NCBI RefSeq assembly: GCF_004349265.1
Contig: NZ_SMFL01000001.1
Location: 1-64,000, forward strand
Reading direction: 5' to 3'
Length of the DNA: 64,000 bases
DNA from: Dyadobacter psychrotolerans
GTDB taxonomy: Bacteria; Bacteroidota; Bacteroidia; Cytophagales; Spirosomataceae
Part shown: in pieces, positions 36,987-47,052 of the stretch
Layout of the letters: every line of letters begins with the position of its first letter
Position numbering within the stretch: position 1 is the stretch's first letter
Notes under the pieces: generated by a model
Seen by the model: only the letters and a program-made list of their open reading frames with translations
Databases searched by the model: none
Told to the model about the DNA's origin: nothing
Position numbers and translations under genes: made by a program

Positions 36987-38870
36987 TTAGCCGGAATGTT
37001 CTTGTAGGAGTTTTCTATAACTATCCAGAACACTTGATTTAGAAATAAATCCTGCAAACCTTCCATTCGTTCTTATCACAGGCAGATTCCAAACACCTGT
37101 TTCATCAAACTTTTTAGCCAAAGCAATTACAGAATCCGTCTCATTAATAACGACACCGACAGGTTTCATCAAAGTCTTTACATCAAGTAGTTTGATATTA
37201 TTTTTACCAAACAAAATGGGTCTTATATCTTCCAGGCTTATTATTCCAATCAGTGCCTGATTTAAATCCAGAACCGCAATCAGGTTTCTTTTACCATTCT
37301 CCAAAACCTCCATCAATTCATCGGAAGAAGCATTTTCTTTAATAACCTGCGTGATCGGATCCAGTAAGTCAAGCGTATGCAGCAGAGAAAGCAGATTTTT
37401 ATCATGCTCCCTTGTAAATATTTGACCCTGGTCAGCCAATTTCTCCATTTCAGGTGAAGTTGGAGAGAACCACTTGGCCATCAAAAAGGAAATGACCGAG
37501 ACTATCATCAGAGGAATAAATAAGTCATAGCCAGAACTGGATTCTGCAATGAGGAAAATCGCTGTTAAAGGAGCATAAAGTACCCCACTCATCACACCAG
37601 CCATACCAACGATGATCAGATTTGTCATTGGAACTTCGGAAATTCCGGCTTGCAGACAGAGCAACGCAAACACATATCCCAAAGAACCTCCGGCAAAAAG
37701 GGATGGTGCGAAATTACCGCCATTACCGCCTCCCTGAATTGTGATCGATGTTGCAAATGCTTTAAGCAGGCAAATTACGCCAACAAAAAGAATAACAACC
37801 CATTCCCTGTAACTCACATACCGGTAAAAGCTGTTGTTGATCACCTGCTGAATATCGCCATTGGTAAATGATTTGATTGTATCATAACCTTCCCCAAACA
37901 ACGGTGGGTACAATACGCAAAGTAAAGACAAAATCGCCCCTCCGAGCATTGCTTTCTGAATCCTGGAAATTTTCAGCGAATGAAAAAAACCTTCAACATA
38001 TCTAGTAATCACCAGAAAATACCTTGCATAAAGGCCACACAAAATACCCAAAACAAGATAATAGGGAAGATTGTGATAGTCGAATGCACCTCGGGACCGA
38101 AACAAAAACAATACCTTTTCCTGCAATAAGATTCTTGATATCAGGCTCCCACATACTGCGGCAACTACCAATGGGATAAAATCCGAAAATACAACTCCGG
38201 TCAACAGAATTTCCATGGCGAACATGACACCTGCAATCGGAGCATTAAAAGCAGCGGCAATACCCGCAGTTGCGCCGGCTGCCAGGAGAAGTGTACGTTC
38301 TTTATAATTCAGTTTATAAGTTTGCGCAAAATTAGATCCGATAGCAGCACCGGTAACCGCAATAGGACTTTCCAATCCCGCAGATCCGCCTAAGCCAACC
38401 GTAATTGCACTTTGCACAACCTGCGAATACATTTTCACAGGTGAAACCTTGCTTGCATTCTGAGCAATTTCATGCAGGATCACCGGAATCCCTTTTTTGT
38501 CCTGACCGTCGAAAATATATTTTACGACGATCGTTGTGATCACAATTCCAAGAAATGGAAAGATCAGGTAGAAAAGAATCTGATCTTCGAAGTGAACCTT
38601 AGCAGTAATTACATAATGTATATAGTGGACCAGTGACTTTAATATTACGCCGGCAAAACCAGCTGTGCACCCCACTAAAATACCTGAAAGAATCAAAAAC
38701 TGGCTTCTGGTCAGAATGATTTTAAGCCAGAATATAACGATTTCGTAACTCCTGAATTTATCGATACTATAGCGCGTAAAATTACGCCTGAACTTTAAGA
38801 AACTGTAATATTTTTTAATGCTGCTATTCCTCACTTTACCTCTTTTAACTGCAAAGTAACACCTTTTCAA
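36987..38870 (-). CDS. ClC-type chloride channel/antiporter with C-terminal CBS pair
   Basis: 627 residues. The ClC membrane domain (about 55-465) has the anion-path motifs GGSAGLESPIAVTGA with gating-type E167, GGNGGNFAPSLFAGG (the GxFxP motif) and a hydrophobic dimer core. Two CBS domains follow (about 500-555 and 570-622, with LIAVLDLNQALIGIISLEDIRPILF and VWNLPVIRTNGRFAGFISKSSVLDSYRKLLQEH), which can sense nucleotides. The glutamate suggests H+-coupled exchange, but the coupling cannot be decided from sequence. The N-terminal 40 residues are basic and unusually long, so a later start is possible. Confidence 0.92.
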   Translation of the reverse strand: MKRCYFAVKRGKVRNSSIKKYYSFLKFRRNFTRYSIDKFRSYEIVIFWLKIILTRSQFLILSGILVGCTAGFAGVILKSLVHYIHYVITAKVHFEDQILFYLIFPFLGIVITTIVVKYIFDGQDKKGIPVILHEIAQNASKVSPVKMYSQVVQSAITVGLGGSAGLESPIAVTGAAIGSNFAQTYKLNYKERTLLLAAGATAGIAAAFNAPIAGVMFAMEILLTGVVFSDFIPLVVAAVCGSLISRILLQEKVLFLFRSRGAFDYHNLPYYLVLGILCGLYARYFLVITRYVEGFFHSLKISRIQKAMLGGAILSLLCVLYPPLFGEGYDTIKSFTNGDIQQVINNSFYRYVSYREWVVILFVGVICLLKAFATSITIQGGGNGGNFAPSLFAGGSLGYVFALLCLQAGISEVPMTNLIIVGMAGVMSGVLYAPLTAIFLIAESSSGYDLFIPLMIVSVISFLMAKWFSPTSPEMEKLADQGQIFTREHDKNLLSLLHTLDLLDPITQVIKENASSDELMEVLENGKRNLIAVLDLNQALIGIISLEDIRPILFGKNNIKLLDVKTLMKPVGVVINETDSVIALAKKFDETGVWNLPVIRTNGRFAGFISKSSVLDSYRKLLQEHSG

Positions 38871-39006
38871 GGCAATTACTACTCCTAATTACCGCCAATG
38901 ATGTCCGAAAATTAGCTATGCGATTTTGTGATGTGAGTCTTTGATTTTTACATTATAGTTCAAATCTGATACAACATTTGGTTCCGAATTCACTCGAATC
39001 CCGGAC

Positions 39007-40428
39007 TCAATTCCACTGTTCAGCATTTTTTACACCCATTTTAGCAGCACTGTAAACCGGGTCCTTACCTTCACTTTTTTGTTTTTGATAATCTTTGAGC
39101 GCATCAAGAGCGGGCTTTCTGAGCAGTAGAATGGCAATAATATTGAGCCAGGCCATTAATCCGACACCAATGTCACCCACTGTCCAGGCCAATTCTGCTG
39201 TTTTTACAGATCCGTAAAAAGTGGCGCCCATGATCAGTCCACGAAGACTCCACAACAGAACCTTGCTGTCTCCTGTTTTATTTAGATAACTCAAATTGGT
39301 CTCTGCAATGTAGTAGTATGCCATGATCGTTGTAAATGCAAAGAAAAGCAGCGCGATAGAGACAAACTCGCTCCCAATAGCAGGGAAATGTGCACTTATC
39401 GCCTGCTGGGTAAACTCTGCCCCTATGGCCATGCCTTTTACGTTTTCGACCAGAAATCCGCCATCAGGGTTCACCACGTTAAATTTCCCTGTAAAAAGGA
39501 TCATTAAAGCAGTAGCGGTACATACAAATAAAGTATCCACATAAACGGAAAACGCCTGCACCAGACCTTGCTTTGCAGGATGGCTGGCTTCTGCTGCTGC
39601 TGCTGCGTGCGGAGCGGTCCCCTGCCCCGCCTCATTTGAGTAAATACCTCTTTTTACACCCCATGCAACCGCCATTCCGAATATGCCAGCGAAAGCAGGT
39701 TCCATGTCAAATGCTGACCGAAAAATAAGTCCAAAAACAGAAGGCACCTGTGAAATATTCATTGCGATGATCACAAGAGCCATCAGAATGTATGCGCCAG
39801 CCATAAACGGGACTACAAATTCAGCCACTTTACCGATCCGCTTTACGCCCCCGAAAATGATTAGCCCAAGGAGAATTGTTACGGCACCACCTGTAATCTC
39901 GACAGGAATATCGAATGCACTTTTCGCGCTGATCGCAATGCTATTACTTTGTACGCCGGGCAAAAACACTGCCGTGCTCAAAATAGTTGCCACTGCGAAA
40001 ATTACAGCATACCACTTCACACCAAGACCTTTTTCAATATAAAAGGCAGGACCTCCGCGGTACTGCCCATCCTTAACTTCTTTGTAAATCTGCCCTAATG
40101 TTGCCTCCACGAAGGCCGACGCAGCACCCAGAAAAGCAATAGCCCACATCCAGAAAACAGCACCGGGCCCGCCCATAGCAATGGCCGTTGCTACACCGGC
40201 AATGTTTCCCGTTCCCACTCTGCCGGAGATAGCAATTGCAAAAGCCTGAAAAGAAGATACTCCTTTTGCGGAAGCCTTGTTTCCAAAAAGAAGGGCTACC
40301 ATATCTTTTAAATAACGAACCTGAAGAAAACGGGTTACCACAGAAAAATAAATACCTGTTACCAGACAAAGAATAATCAGGGCATTACTCCAGATCACAT
40401 TGTTAATTGCATTAATAATTTGTTCCAT
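39007..40428 (-). CDS. Sodium:amino-acid symporter, AGCS family
   Basis: 473 residues with about ten membrane helices. The AGCS hallmark regions are present: VSSFQAFAIAISGRVGTGNIAGVATAIAMGGPGAVFWMW (about 55-95), KDGQYRGGPAFYIEKGLG, and VKRGIYSNEAGQGTAPHAAAAAEASHPAKQGLVQAF (about 265-300). These proteins take up alanine or glycine with Na+ or H+. The gene stands alone between the ClC channel gene and a lipoprotein gene, all on the minus strand. Confidence 0.95.
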   Translation of the reverse strand: MEQIINAINNVIWSNALIILCLVTGIYFSVVTRFLQVRYLKDMVALLFGNKASAKGVSSFQAFAIAISGRVGTGNIAGVATAIAMGGPGAVFWMWAIAFLGAASAFVEATLGQIYKEVKDGQYRGGPAFYIEKGLGVKWYAVIFAVATILSTAVFLPGVQSNSIAISAKSAFDIPVEITGGAVTILLGLIIFGGVKRIGKVAEFVVPFMAGAYILMALVIIAMNISQVPSVFGLIFRSAFDMEPAFAGIFGMAVAWGVKRGIYSNEAGQGTAPHAAAAAEASHPAKQGLVQAFSVYVDTLFVCTATALMILFTGKFNVVNPDGGFLVENVKGMAIGAEFTQQAISAHFPAIGSEFVSIALLFFAFTTIMAYYYIAETNLSYLNKTGDSKVLLWSLRGLIMGATFYGSVKTAELAWTVGDIGVGLMAWLNIIAILLLRKPALDALKDYQKQKSEGKDPVYSAAKMGVKNAEQWN

Positions 40429-40584
40429 ACCGGAAGACTGTCGGGTAGTTTGATTTAGAAAATTTGGACTTCTTTGATTAAAGAAAACGAAAATTCTTAA
40501 AAGTCAACTATACACCAATCAAAATAACCACTTTGTCTTCAAATAGTTTTATTTTAAATAACAGGCGGAAAATATTCCGATCCA

Positions 40585-41361
40585 TTAATCGCACTTTGAC
40601 AAAAGTTGGGTCAAAATCAAAACTGCCTTTTTCTTATTGACTGACTCATCTGCGCTAAGATCTACCGACAAAGAAATCTCGACGCCGTTATCAAGAACGT
40701 AAAGTCTTCTTTCAAAAGAGTTCCAGCTGGCTGCATCTCCCAATCCTGCTACATCTTCATAGGCCATTGCCACTTTTGCAAAAACATTTCCCATATTTTG
40801 AGCTACTCCCTTTTGTGTGGACTTATCCACTTTCATTTTGTCGAGTTTTTCAAGGTTCTCGTTAATTTCTTTTTTTCCCGATTTCCCATCCAGTGCGTCG
40901 TTTACGGCCTTATCACGTTTTCTGATTTCCTCGTTAGTGGGAGCGCGGTGCGATGCCTTGAATTCGGTAAGTGTCTTTTCCTTGATTCCGTGTAACTCGA
41001 TCTGTTCCTTGACAGGAAGCACCATGTCCATACCCGCATCTTTCATACTCCTTTTCCGATCACCGATCCAGCTGTACTTGATGCTGTGACTCGCAGTATT
41101 CTTCATGACCTTGGAATAGGACACTTTTGCAGCGTTTGCGGGCAACGCTGTGAAGCCGGCGGCTGCGTCTAAAGTTAGTAATTGGTCAAGCTTATCGCTG
41201 TATCCAAGCAGACACGTATTGCCGCCTTTTGAATCCATATTTTCCGATTCTTTAATCTCGGAAACAGCTACGTCTTTCGGTTTATCACTTGCACTTCCCC
41301 CGCAGGAAAACACAAATAACGCACTCAGAATAACCTGAATTGTGGTAAGCGTCGATTTCAT
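40585..41361 (-). CDS. Uncharacterised lipoprotein linked to an OmpA-like gene
   Basis: 258 residues. A lipoprotein signal ends at C20 (LSALFVFSC), followed by GGSASDKPKD. The mature protein contains charged helices (EIRKRDKAVNDALDGKSGKKEINENLEKLDKM) and a C-terminal beta-rich part (WNSFERRLYVLDNGVEISLSVDLSADESVNKKKAVLILTQLL). No family recognised. It is transcribed from the same strand as the upstream OmpA-domain gene with a 43-nt gap, so both are likely to be co-expressed at the outer membrane. Confidence 0.7.
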   Translation of the reverse strand: MKSTLTTIQVILSALFVFSCGGSASDKPKDVAVSEIKESENMDSKGGNTCLLGYSDKLDQLLTLDAAAGFTALPANAAKVSYSKVMKNTASHSIKYSWIGDRKRSMKDAGMDMVLPVKEQIELHGIKEKTLTEFKASHRAPTNEEIRKRDKAVNDALDGKSGKKEINENLEKLDKMKVDKSTQKGVAQNMGNVFAKVAMAYEDVAGLGDAASWNSFERRLYVLDNGVEISLSVDLSADESVNKKKAVLILTQLLSKCD

Positions 41362-41404
41362 AGTTCTGAATTTTCGGGTTGTAGATTAAAATCTGAAAAA
41401 GGTT

Positions 41405-42715
41405 TTAAAGTTTGGTGAACTCGGCCCGCCTGTTGTTCGCCTTACCCTGAGCGGTGACGTTGCTATCAATCGGCTTACTTTCGCCAAATCCATCTGTCTC
41501 CATTCTGCTTGCTTCAATACCGAAATCCTTATCCAGTGTATTTTTGATCGCCAATGCTCTTTTTTGTGAGAGTGCCAGATTTGTTTTATCGTCCCCATCA
41601 CTATCGGTATGCCCGGAAATTCTAATTTTCACGGTTGAATTCTCCTTCATCACCGTAGCAATTTCCTGCAATACGCCATAAGATTCACCTTTTATCTTGT
41701 CGGAATTCACATCAAACAAAATTCCGTTCGTAACAAATTTACCTTCTGTGATCAGTTTGCTACGTGTGTCTGGCTGCCCTTTAGCCACACGAAGATTACT
41801 TATAAAAAGTGCCCTGTCATCCTGAAAATTGGTATCCGTACCAAACAAAAGTCTGTAAGGAATGCCGGGTTCAAAGGCGCGCGGAATATCCCATACCTTC
41901 GTTTCATTCATATAAATACGTAATCGGTTTTTTTGCCTCCAAACGGATATTTTCACAAATGGACTGGTAGGCAAAAGCCAAGCTACGTTGTTCTTGCTGT
42001 TACTAGATTTCACTTCCCAGTCCTTATCCCTGCAAACAATTTCAGTACTGCCGGCCGGATTAAAATAAACCTCAACAAGATTTACGGATCCGTATTGCAA
42101 CGGATTGGGATAGGTTTTGCTGTCAACAAAGAACATACGAGCCAGAACCTTTTGGGCTTCATTTGTCCCCATTTCGAATTCTATGGTACAGTTCTCATCC
42201 AAAACATCAACAAATTCCGGATAAAAAAAGCCTTCGTTTGTAAATTTCAACCATTTCCCTTCTTTTCCACCAATTGTCACTACTTCGCCAGAACCGTTGG
42301 TATTCCACTTGCCTGGAAAGTCTCCAATAGCATCCTGGGCAAAATCCTCAAATGCCACGACCTTTTCGCCGGGGACAAAATCAAATTTAGAATATGAGGA
42401 AAAAGAAGCAGAACGAGATTGCGTGTTCTTTACTTCGCCAGCTGGCTTTTCATTGCTCATTTTTCCTTCTTGTGAGGAACTTAAGGAAGAATTTTCATTT
42501 TGTAGTTGCTCCACTTTTTTCTTCTTATCTTTTTTCTTGAAAAGAGAACCTATCCCCTCCTCCACCTTATCGAATCCCTTATCAATAGATTGGTCTATAC
42601 GACCATTTGTTCGATCTGTTGCTTTGCGTTCTGCGGTTTTTTTAGGGTCAATAATCTGCGCATGCGCTAAGCCACAGAAACAGTATAACAAAAGAAAAAG
42701 ATTGTATCTTCTCAT
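41405..42715 (-). CDS. OmpA-family outer-membrane protein with an N-terminal carbohydrate-binding-like domain
   Basis: 436 residues. A signal peptide (about 1-19, ending CGLAHA) precedes a low-complexity charged region with VEEGIGSLFKKKDKKKKVEQL (about 48-70). Residues 110-320 form a beta-sandwich-like domain (GKWNTNGSGEVVTIGGKEGKWLKFTNEGFFYP, WKISVWRQKNRLRIYMNETKVWDIPRAF) of the LamG/DUF1080 type. The C-terminus is an OmpA peptidoglycan-binding domain (ILFDVNSDKIKGESYGVLQEIA, RISGHTDSDGDDKTNLALSQKRA, NRRAEF). It probably anchors the outer membrane to peptidoglycan and faces the divergent LytS gene (236-nt gap). Confidence 0.88.
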   Translation of the reverse strand: MRRYNLFLLLYCFCGLAHAQIIDPKKTAERKATDRTNGRIDQSIDKGFDKVEEGIGSLFKKKDKKKKVEQLQNENSSLSSSQEGKMSNEKPAGEVKNTQSRSASFSSYSKFDFVPGEKVVAFEDFAQDAIGDFPGKWNTNGSGEVVTIGGKEGKWLKFTNEGFFYPEFVDVLDENCTIEFEMGTNEAQKVLARMFFVDSKTYPNPLQYGSVNLVEVYFNPAGSTEIVCRDKDWEVKSSNSKNNVAWLLPTSPFVKISVWRQKNRLRIYMNETKVWDIPRAFEPGIPYRLLFGTDTNFQDDRALFISNLRVAKGQPDTRSKLITEGKFVTNGILFDVNSDKIKGESYGVLQEIATVMKENSTVKIRISGHTDSDGDDKTNLALSQKRALAIKNTLDKDFGIEASRMETDGFGESKPIDSNVTAQGKANNRRAEFTKL

Positions 42716-42923
42716 GATAATTTAAGATATTGATTCACTGCCAAATATGAGATTATAAGCAAGGATTTGAAACACACAGTTAGCAGACAACCATTTTCAC
42801 ATAGTAACCCGTAGCCCCAGCTAACATTCGCTATTCCAAAATCATATTCCAGCCAATCTGTGCGGATTACTCACTCAAAATCATAACCCGCTAAATTCGT
42901 CATGCTTTTGATTTTAAAGAGAT

Positions 42924-42931
42924 TAGATTTG
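42924..42931 (+). promoter_or_regulatory. Candidate -7 element (TAGATTTG) of the LytS/LytTR operon
   Basis: TAGATTTG fits TAnnTTTG and ends 19 nt before the kinase start. A TTTG at 42907-42910 is nearer than the usual -33 spacing, so only the -7 part is convincing. Confidence 0.4.
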
Positions 42932-42950
42932 TGATGATAACACTTTCAAT

Positions 42951-44993
42951 ATGCGCCTTTGTCTGATCTTGTTACTTTTATTTAGCACGCTGATCGCTCC
43001 GGTAGCTGCACAGGACACCATTACAATGAGCAGTATCACGGAAAGCGTACCGCTATGGCAGACGGGGAACGTATTTCTTTCAAATTCAAAAGCGGGAAAT
43101 TTCAGAGATATCAATTCCATAAAATATTGGGTGCGTCTAGACAGCCTTACGCTGTCACCGCACGAAGGAAGCGTATGGCTGAAAACCACGGTCTGCAACG
43201 ATCTGATTAAGCCTTCATTTTTTGATTTCAATTTTCTTGCAGCTGACAGTATTCTCGTTTTTGCCAAAAATTCTGATACCAGTTTTGTAGTCTTTACCGG
43301 CCCCTACACAAGTGTGCGAACCTGGCTGTACCCTGAAAAACCTGGCCTGGTACCAATTTTTTGCCAACCGGGCCAATCGTTTACGCTTTATATAAGACTG
43401 TGGAGTGACAAGGGAAGGACGCTCTCAGTAAAGCAGGCATTCGTACAAACCCGCAGACGCAGCCTCGATGATTCCGTGGAGAGCTTCCGCAACTTTGTCG
43501 GCAGAATTGAGTTTAATGGTTTTTTCCTTGGTGCAGTGACATTTGCCATGCTGTTCTTTCTTTTTATATTTATTAAAGTTCGTGAACCGGTCTTTTTGCT
43601 ATATGGACTTTATCTTTTGGGAGCTGCTATGTATGCTGTAATTGTAAAGACACTGCCATATTCATTCCTGGCTAAAATAGCCTACCTCAATTATCCACTT
43701 ACCTATAAACTCGGCGAACCGGTCCAGTATATCTTTTTTGCTGTTTATATGGCATTTGGAAAATCTCTCCTCGACATTGAACATGGTTACGGCCTTCTTA
43801 ATAAAGTTATCAGATATTTCATCATTGCTTTGCTCGGCAGTGGCTTACTTCTTCTTGCATACAACTTCTATCATTTTGACTATCAGTTACAAAAACAGGC
43901 TTTCATTTTGTCCCGAATCGTCATTTTGCCGATCGCAATTATACTCCTCATATGGATTACAATTTCTGTAAACAATCCTGTCAAATGGTTTTTTATAAGC
44001 GGAAGCTTCTTCTTTATCGCCGGGGGACTACTAGCTGTTATGGTGGATCCAAAGAGTAGACACCTGTTTTTTGGAGAGCTGAATGCAAACCCGATCATTT
44101 TTTTTAAAACCGGTATTCTTCTTGAAAGCTTATGCTTTGCCATGGCTCTCGGATATAAAATCAGGACCGCTCAAATAGAAAAGAACAAGGCTTCAAAAGC
44201 CTACATTGACCAGCTTGAGCTGAACAAGGAGATGGCTGCGTCGGAAAAGATAAGATTGGAAAAAATGGTAAACGAACGCACTGAGGAGATCGTCGAGAAA
44301 AACCGGGTGATTGAACAGCAAAGGCAGGTTCAGATTCAGTCAACTTTCGACAAACAATTATCAGAAATGGAAATGACTGCGCTCAGAAGTCAGATGAACC
44401 CGCATTTCATTTTCAACAGCCTTAATTCGATCAGGTACCAAATTCTAAGCAAAGATTACGACAATGCTGCAACCTACCTTACCCGTTTTTCGAAGCTACT
44501 AAGGTTTATCTTGCAAAACTCACGGGAAAATATAATAAGCCTTTCGGAAGAAATAGAAATGAACATGCTCTACGTTCAGCTCGAAAGTCTCAGATTCAGT
44601 CAGGGATTTAAGTTCAATCTGACTATTTCCGAAAAAATCGACCTCTCTGAAATCATGGTCCCCCCCATGTTTCTACAACCCTATGTAGAAAATGCGGTTA
44701 AACATGGCCTTGTTCCAAGTAAAAAAGCGGTTAAGGAGTTACTGATAGATATTTCCCCGTTCGATGACGGCTATTGTATCATCGTAGAAGATAACGGTAT
44801 CGGCAGAAAAGCAGCCAGCTCTCAGACGATGTTATACGACAAAAAAAGCCTGGGAATGCAGATCGCCCGTGAGCGCATTGAGTTATTTAATATTAACTAT
44901 CAGCCTTTTATCGACGTCCTGGTAGAAGATCTTTACGAACAACAGGGCGCCTGTGGAACACGTATTACTTTCACCTATAAAGACAGTAAATAA
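42951..44993 (+). CDS. LytS-type sensor histidine kinase with 7TM-DISM sensor
   Basis: 680 residues. A signal peptide is followed by a 7TMR-DISMED2-like extracytoplasmic domain (about 22-170, with SINYW-like INSIKYWVRLDSLTLSPHEGSVWLKTTV and GPYTSVRTWLYPEKPG), seven helices (about 185-400, GRIEFNGFFLGAVTFAMLFFLFIFIKV), a coiled coil (405-475), and the LytS-type His_kinase domain with H485 in LRSQMNPHFIFNSLNSIRY. The HATPase end has FLQPYVENAVKHGL and EDNGIGRKAA. It phosphorylates the LytTR regulator, whose ATG overlaps its TAA by 1 nt (TAATG). The sensed ligand, likely a carbohydrate-type molecule, is unknown. Confidence 0.93.
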   Translation: MRLCLILLLLFSTLIAPVAAQDTITMSSITESVPLWQTGNVFLSNSKAGNFRDINSIKYWVRLDSLTLSPHEGSVWLKTTVCNDLIKPSFFDFNFLAADSILVFAKNSDTSFVVFTGPYTSVRTWLYPEKPGLVPIFCQPGQSFTLYIRLWSDKGRTLSVKQAFVQTRRRSLDDSVESFRNFVGRIEFNGFFLGAVTFAMLFFLFIFIKVREPVFLLYGLYLLGAAMYAVIVKTLPYSFLAKIAYLNYPLTYKLGEPVQYIFFAVYMAFGKSLLDIEHGYGLLNKVIRYFIIALLGSGLLLLAYNFYHFDYQLQKQAFILSRIVILPIAIILLIWITISVNNPVKWFFISGSFFFIAGGLLAVMVDPKSRHLFFGELNANPIIFFKTGILLESLCFAMALGYKIRTAQIEKNKASKAYIDQLELNKEMAASEKIRLEKMVNERTEEIVEKNRVIEQQRQVQIQSTFDKQLSEMEMTALRSQMNPHFIFNSLNSIRYQILSKDYDNAATYLTRFSKLLRFILQNSRENIISLSEEIEMNMLYVQLESLRFSQGFKFNLTISEKIDLSEIMVPPMFLQPYVENAVKHGLVPSKKAVKELLIDISPFDDGYCIIVEDNGIGRKAASSQTMLYDKKSLGMQIARERIELFNINYQPFIDVLVEDLYEQQGACGTRITFTYKDSK

Positions 44994-45754
44994 TGAAATA
45001 TTCAGCTGTGTTGATCGACGACGAAATTCACTGCACGGAAAGTCTTGCACTCATTATGGCAGCAGGCGTACCAGAAATTAATGTTGTGGCCAAACTCAAC
45101 GACCCGGTCAAAGCGGTAAAATTCCTGCAGAGTCATTCCGTTGACATCGTTTTCCTGGACATTGAAATGCCTGAAATGAACGGGTTTGAGCTGCTCAGCA
45201 AGCTATCAGATTTTTCGTTTGACGTTGTTTTTGTAACTGCATATGATCAATATGCCATAAAAGCTTTTACTTACAGTGCAATCAGTTATCTGTTAAAGCC
45301 CGTTGATGAGGATGACATAAGAGAAACCATTGACAGGTGGCTTGAGAAGAAAAATAAATCCCTTTCTATTAGCCAGTTGCATCTGATGCGTGACCTGCTG
45401 GCCAATACCAATAAATTAAAAACCAGGGTTGCACTTCCTACCAACGACGGTCTGGAATTCCTCGAGATTCAAAGTATTACCCGCTGTGAAAGTGAAAGCA
45501 ACTACACAAGAATATATTGCTCGGACAATAGCAAATATCTGATTTGCCGAACTTTAAAGGAGGTTGAAAAAGTACTTCAGGAAAATGGCTTCATCCGGGT
45601 TCATCATTCTCACCTGATCAATCCTCAATATATCCGCAAATTTATCCGAAACGATGGAGGTTTTATAGTCATGGATGACGGCCAGCAAATATCCGTTTCC
45701 CGAACAAAAAAAGATCGTCTCTTCGAACTCTTTGCAAATGTCGGACGCTTATGA
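44993..45754 (+). CDS. LytTR-family response regulator
   Basis: 253 residues. The receiver domain (1-120) has D9/D10, the phospho-acceptor D56 (VDIVFLDIEMPEMNGFE), VFVTAYDQYA and K102-type LLKPVDEDD. The LytTR DNA-binding domain (about 150-250) contains IQSITRCESESNYTRIYCSDNSKYLICRTLKEVEKVL, FIRVHHSHLINPQYI and VSRTKKDRLF. Such regulators bind direct repeats with beta-strands, often controlling genes for cell-surface or exopolysaccharide functions. The gene is coupled to the LytS gene by 1-nt overlap and converges with the broken antiporter gene 6 nt away. Confidence 0.94.
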   Translation: MKYSAVLIDDEIHCTESLALIMAAGVPEINVVAKLNDPVKAVKFLQSHSVDIVFLDIEMPEMNGFELLSKLSDFSFDVVFVTAYDQYAIKAFTYSAISYLLKPVDEDDIRETIDRWLEKKNKSLSISQLHLMRDLLANTNKLKTRVALPTNDGLEFLEIQSITRCESESNYTRIYCSDNSKYLICRTLKEVEKVLQENGFIRVHHSHLINPQYIRKFIRNDGGFIVMDDGQQISVSRTKKDRLFELFANVGRL

Positions 45755-45760
45755 TCGACA

Positions 45761-47008
45761 TCAGGGATTAGATTTCGAACTTAATTTTTTAATAAGCGGA
45801 CCGATGGTAAAACCCTGAATGAGAATAGAAAATAAAACCACAACAAAAGTGACCGAGACAATAATATTTTTATAGGGATTCGCCGGTAATGAGAGTGCAA
45901 GCGCAATTGAAATTCCTCCTCGCAGTCCACCCCAGGTCATGATCTTAAGTGTACCAGGACCTAGTTCTTTGATAAATCGAATTGTGGAAGCAGTAGAATA
46001 GAGTGAAATAAACCTGGCCAACACAATCATGACAGCAGTAATGATACCATATAAAATATAGCCAGGCTCAAAGTCAACAGTAACAATTTCCAGTCCGATC
46101 AGCATAAAAAGGACTGCGTTGAGAATCTCATCTGTTACCTCCCAGAATTTCCCAAGATAATCTCTTGTCACATCGCTCATTGCCAATTGCTTACCACGGT
46201 TACCTGTCATAATACCAGCAACAACCATTGCAAGAGGCCCTGAAATATGCAGGTAATGACATAATGAATATCCACCCATTACCATAGCCAGTGAGATTAA
46301 AATCTCGGTTTGGAAATGGTCAATGGATTTCATTAGCCTATACCCGACAAATCCGATCAGCCCGCCGGCAACCAGCCCTCCAGCCGCTTCCTGAACGAAA
46401 AGCATACCAATTTTAACAGGTCCGAAATTTTCAATGCCTACTGAAGCGATCTAAAGTAAAGTGGCGAAGATTACCACGCCAATTCCATCGTTAAAAAGCG
46501 ACTCGCCAACAATATTGGTTTCAACAACCTTTGACAAATCGGCCTTTTTGAGAATACTCATTACTGCAATCGGATCGGTTGGCGAAATGAGTGCTCCGAG
46601 TAAAAGGCAATATAAAACCGGGACATCCTGTCCGAAAAACTGCATCAGAAAATGGAATCCGTATCCGACAATGAAAGTAGAAAGCACAGTGCCAATTACT
46701 GCAAAACTGGTAATGCTTTTTGCTGACTTTTTCAGATCATCCAAAGCGACATGGAGCGAGCCTGCGAAGAGAAGAAAGCTAAGGAGAATTCCAAGAAGAA
46801 ATTCCGAAAAATCGATCAGCTCTAACTTTTCTTCCACCATTTTGGTAAATCCCGCCGAGATGTGTCCTAACGCAATGACTCCTAAAGCAGCAACTGCCCC
46901 CATGAGCATGAGACTTATACCGGAAGGCAGTCTTAAAACCCGGACGTTGACATAGGAGAAGAAGGCGGCAAGCGTGATCAGAATCGAAAAGAGGACAAAT
47001 AACTCCAT
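45761..47008 (-). pseudogene. CPA1-type Na+/H+ antiporter gene interrupted by one in-frame amber codon
   Basis: The reading frame from ATG 47008 to 45761 is continuous for 416 codons except for a single TAG at 46453-46451 (codon 186). The first half has GALISPTDPIAVMSILKKADLSKVVETNIVGESLFNDGIGVVIFA, the hallmark of CPA1 NhaP-like antiporters, and the second half continues in frame with IASVGIENFGPVKIGMLFVQEAAGGLV and LRGGISIALALSLP. The frame around the TAG aligns without a gap: CAG in related genes would encode Gln. A re-start at an ATG (46405) could make the 214-residue C-terminal half, but not an antiporter. Either a recent nonsense mutation, readthrough, or a sequence error. Confidence 0.9.
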
Positions 47009-47052
47009 GTTAGGGCGAGATAACTTAATAAAATTTAAATAAAATTGAGTTA

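Noticed and set aside
40073..40369. 98-residue cysteine-rich minus-strand frame
   Set aside because: Out-of-frame shadow of the AGCS symporter.
46451..47008. Treating the two antiporter halves as separate real genes
   Set aside because: They are in one frame separated by only one TAG and continue the same family alignment, so one broken gene is the better reading.
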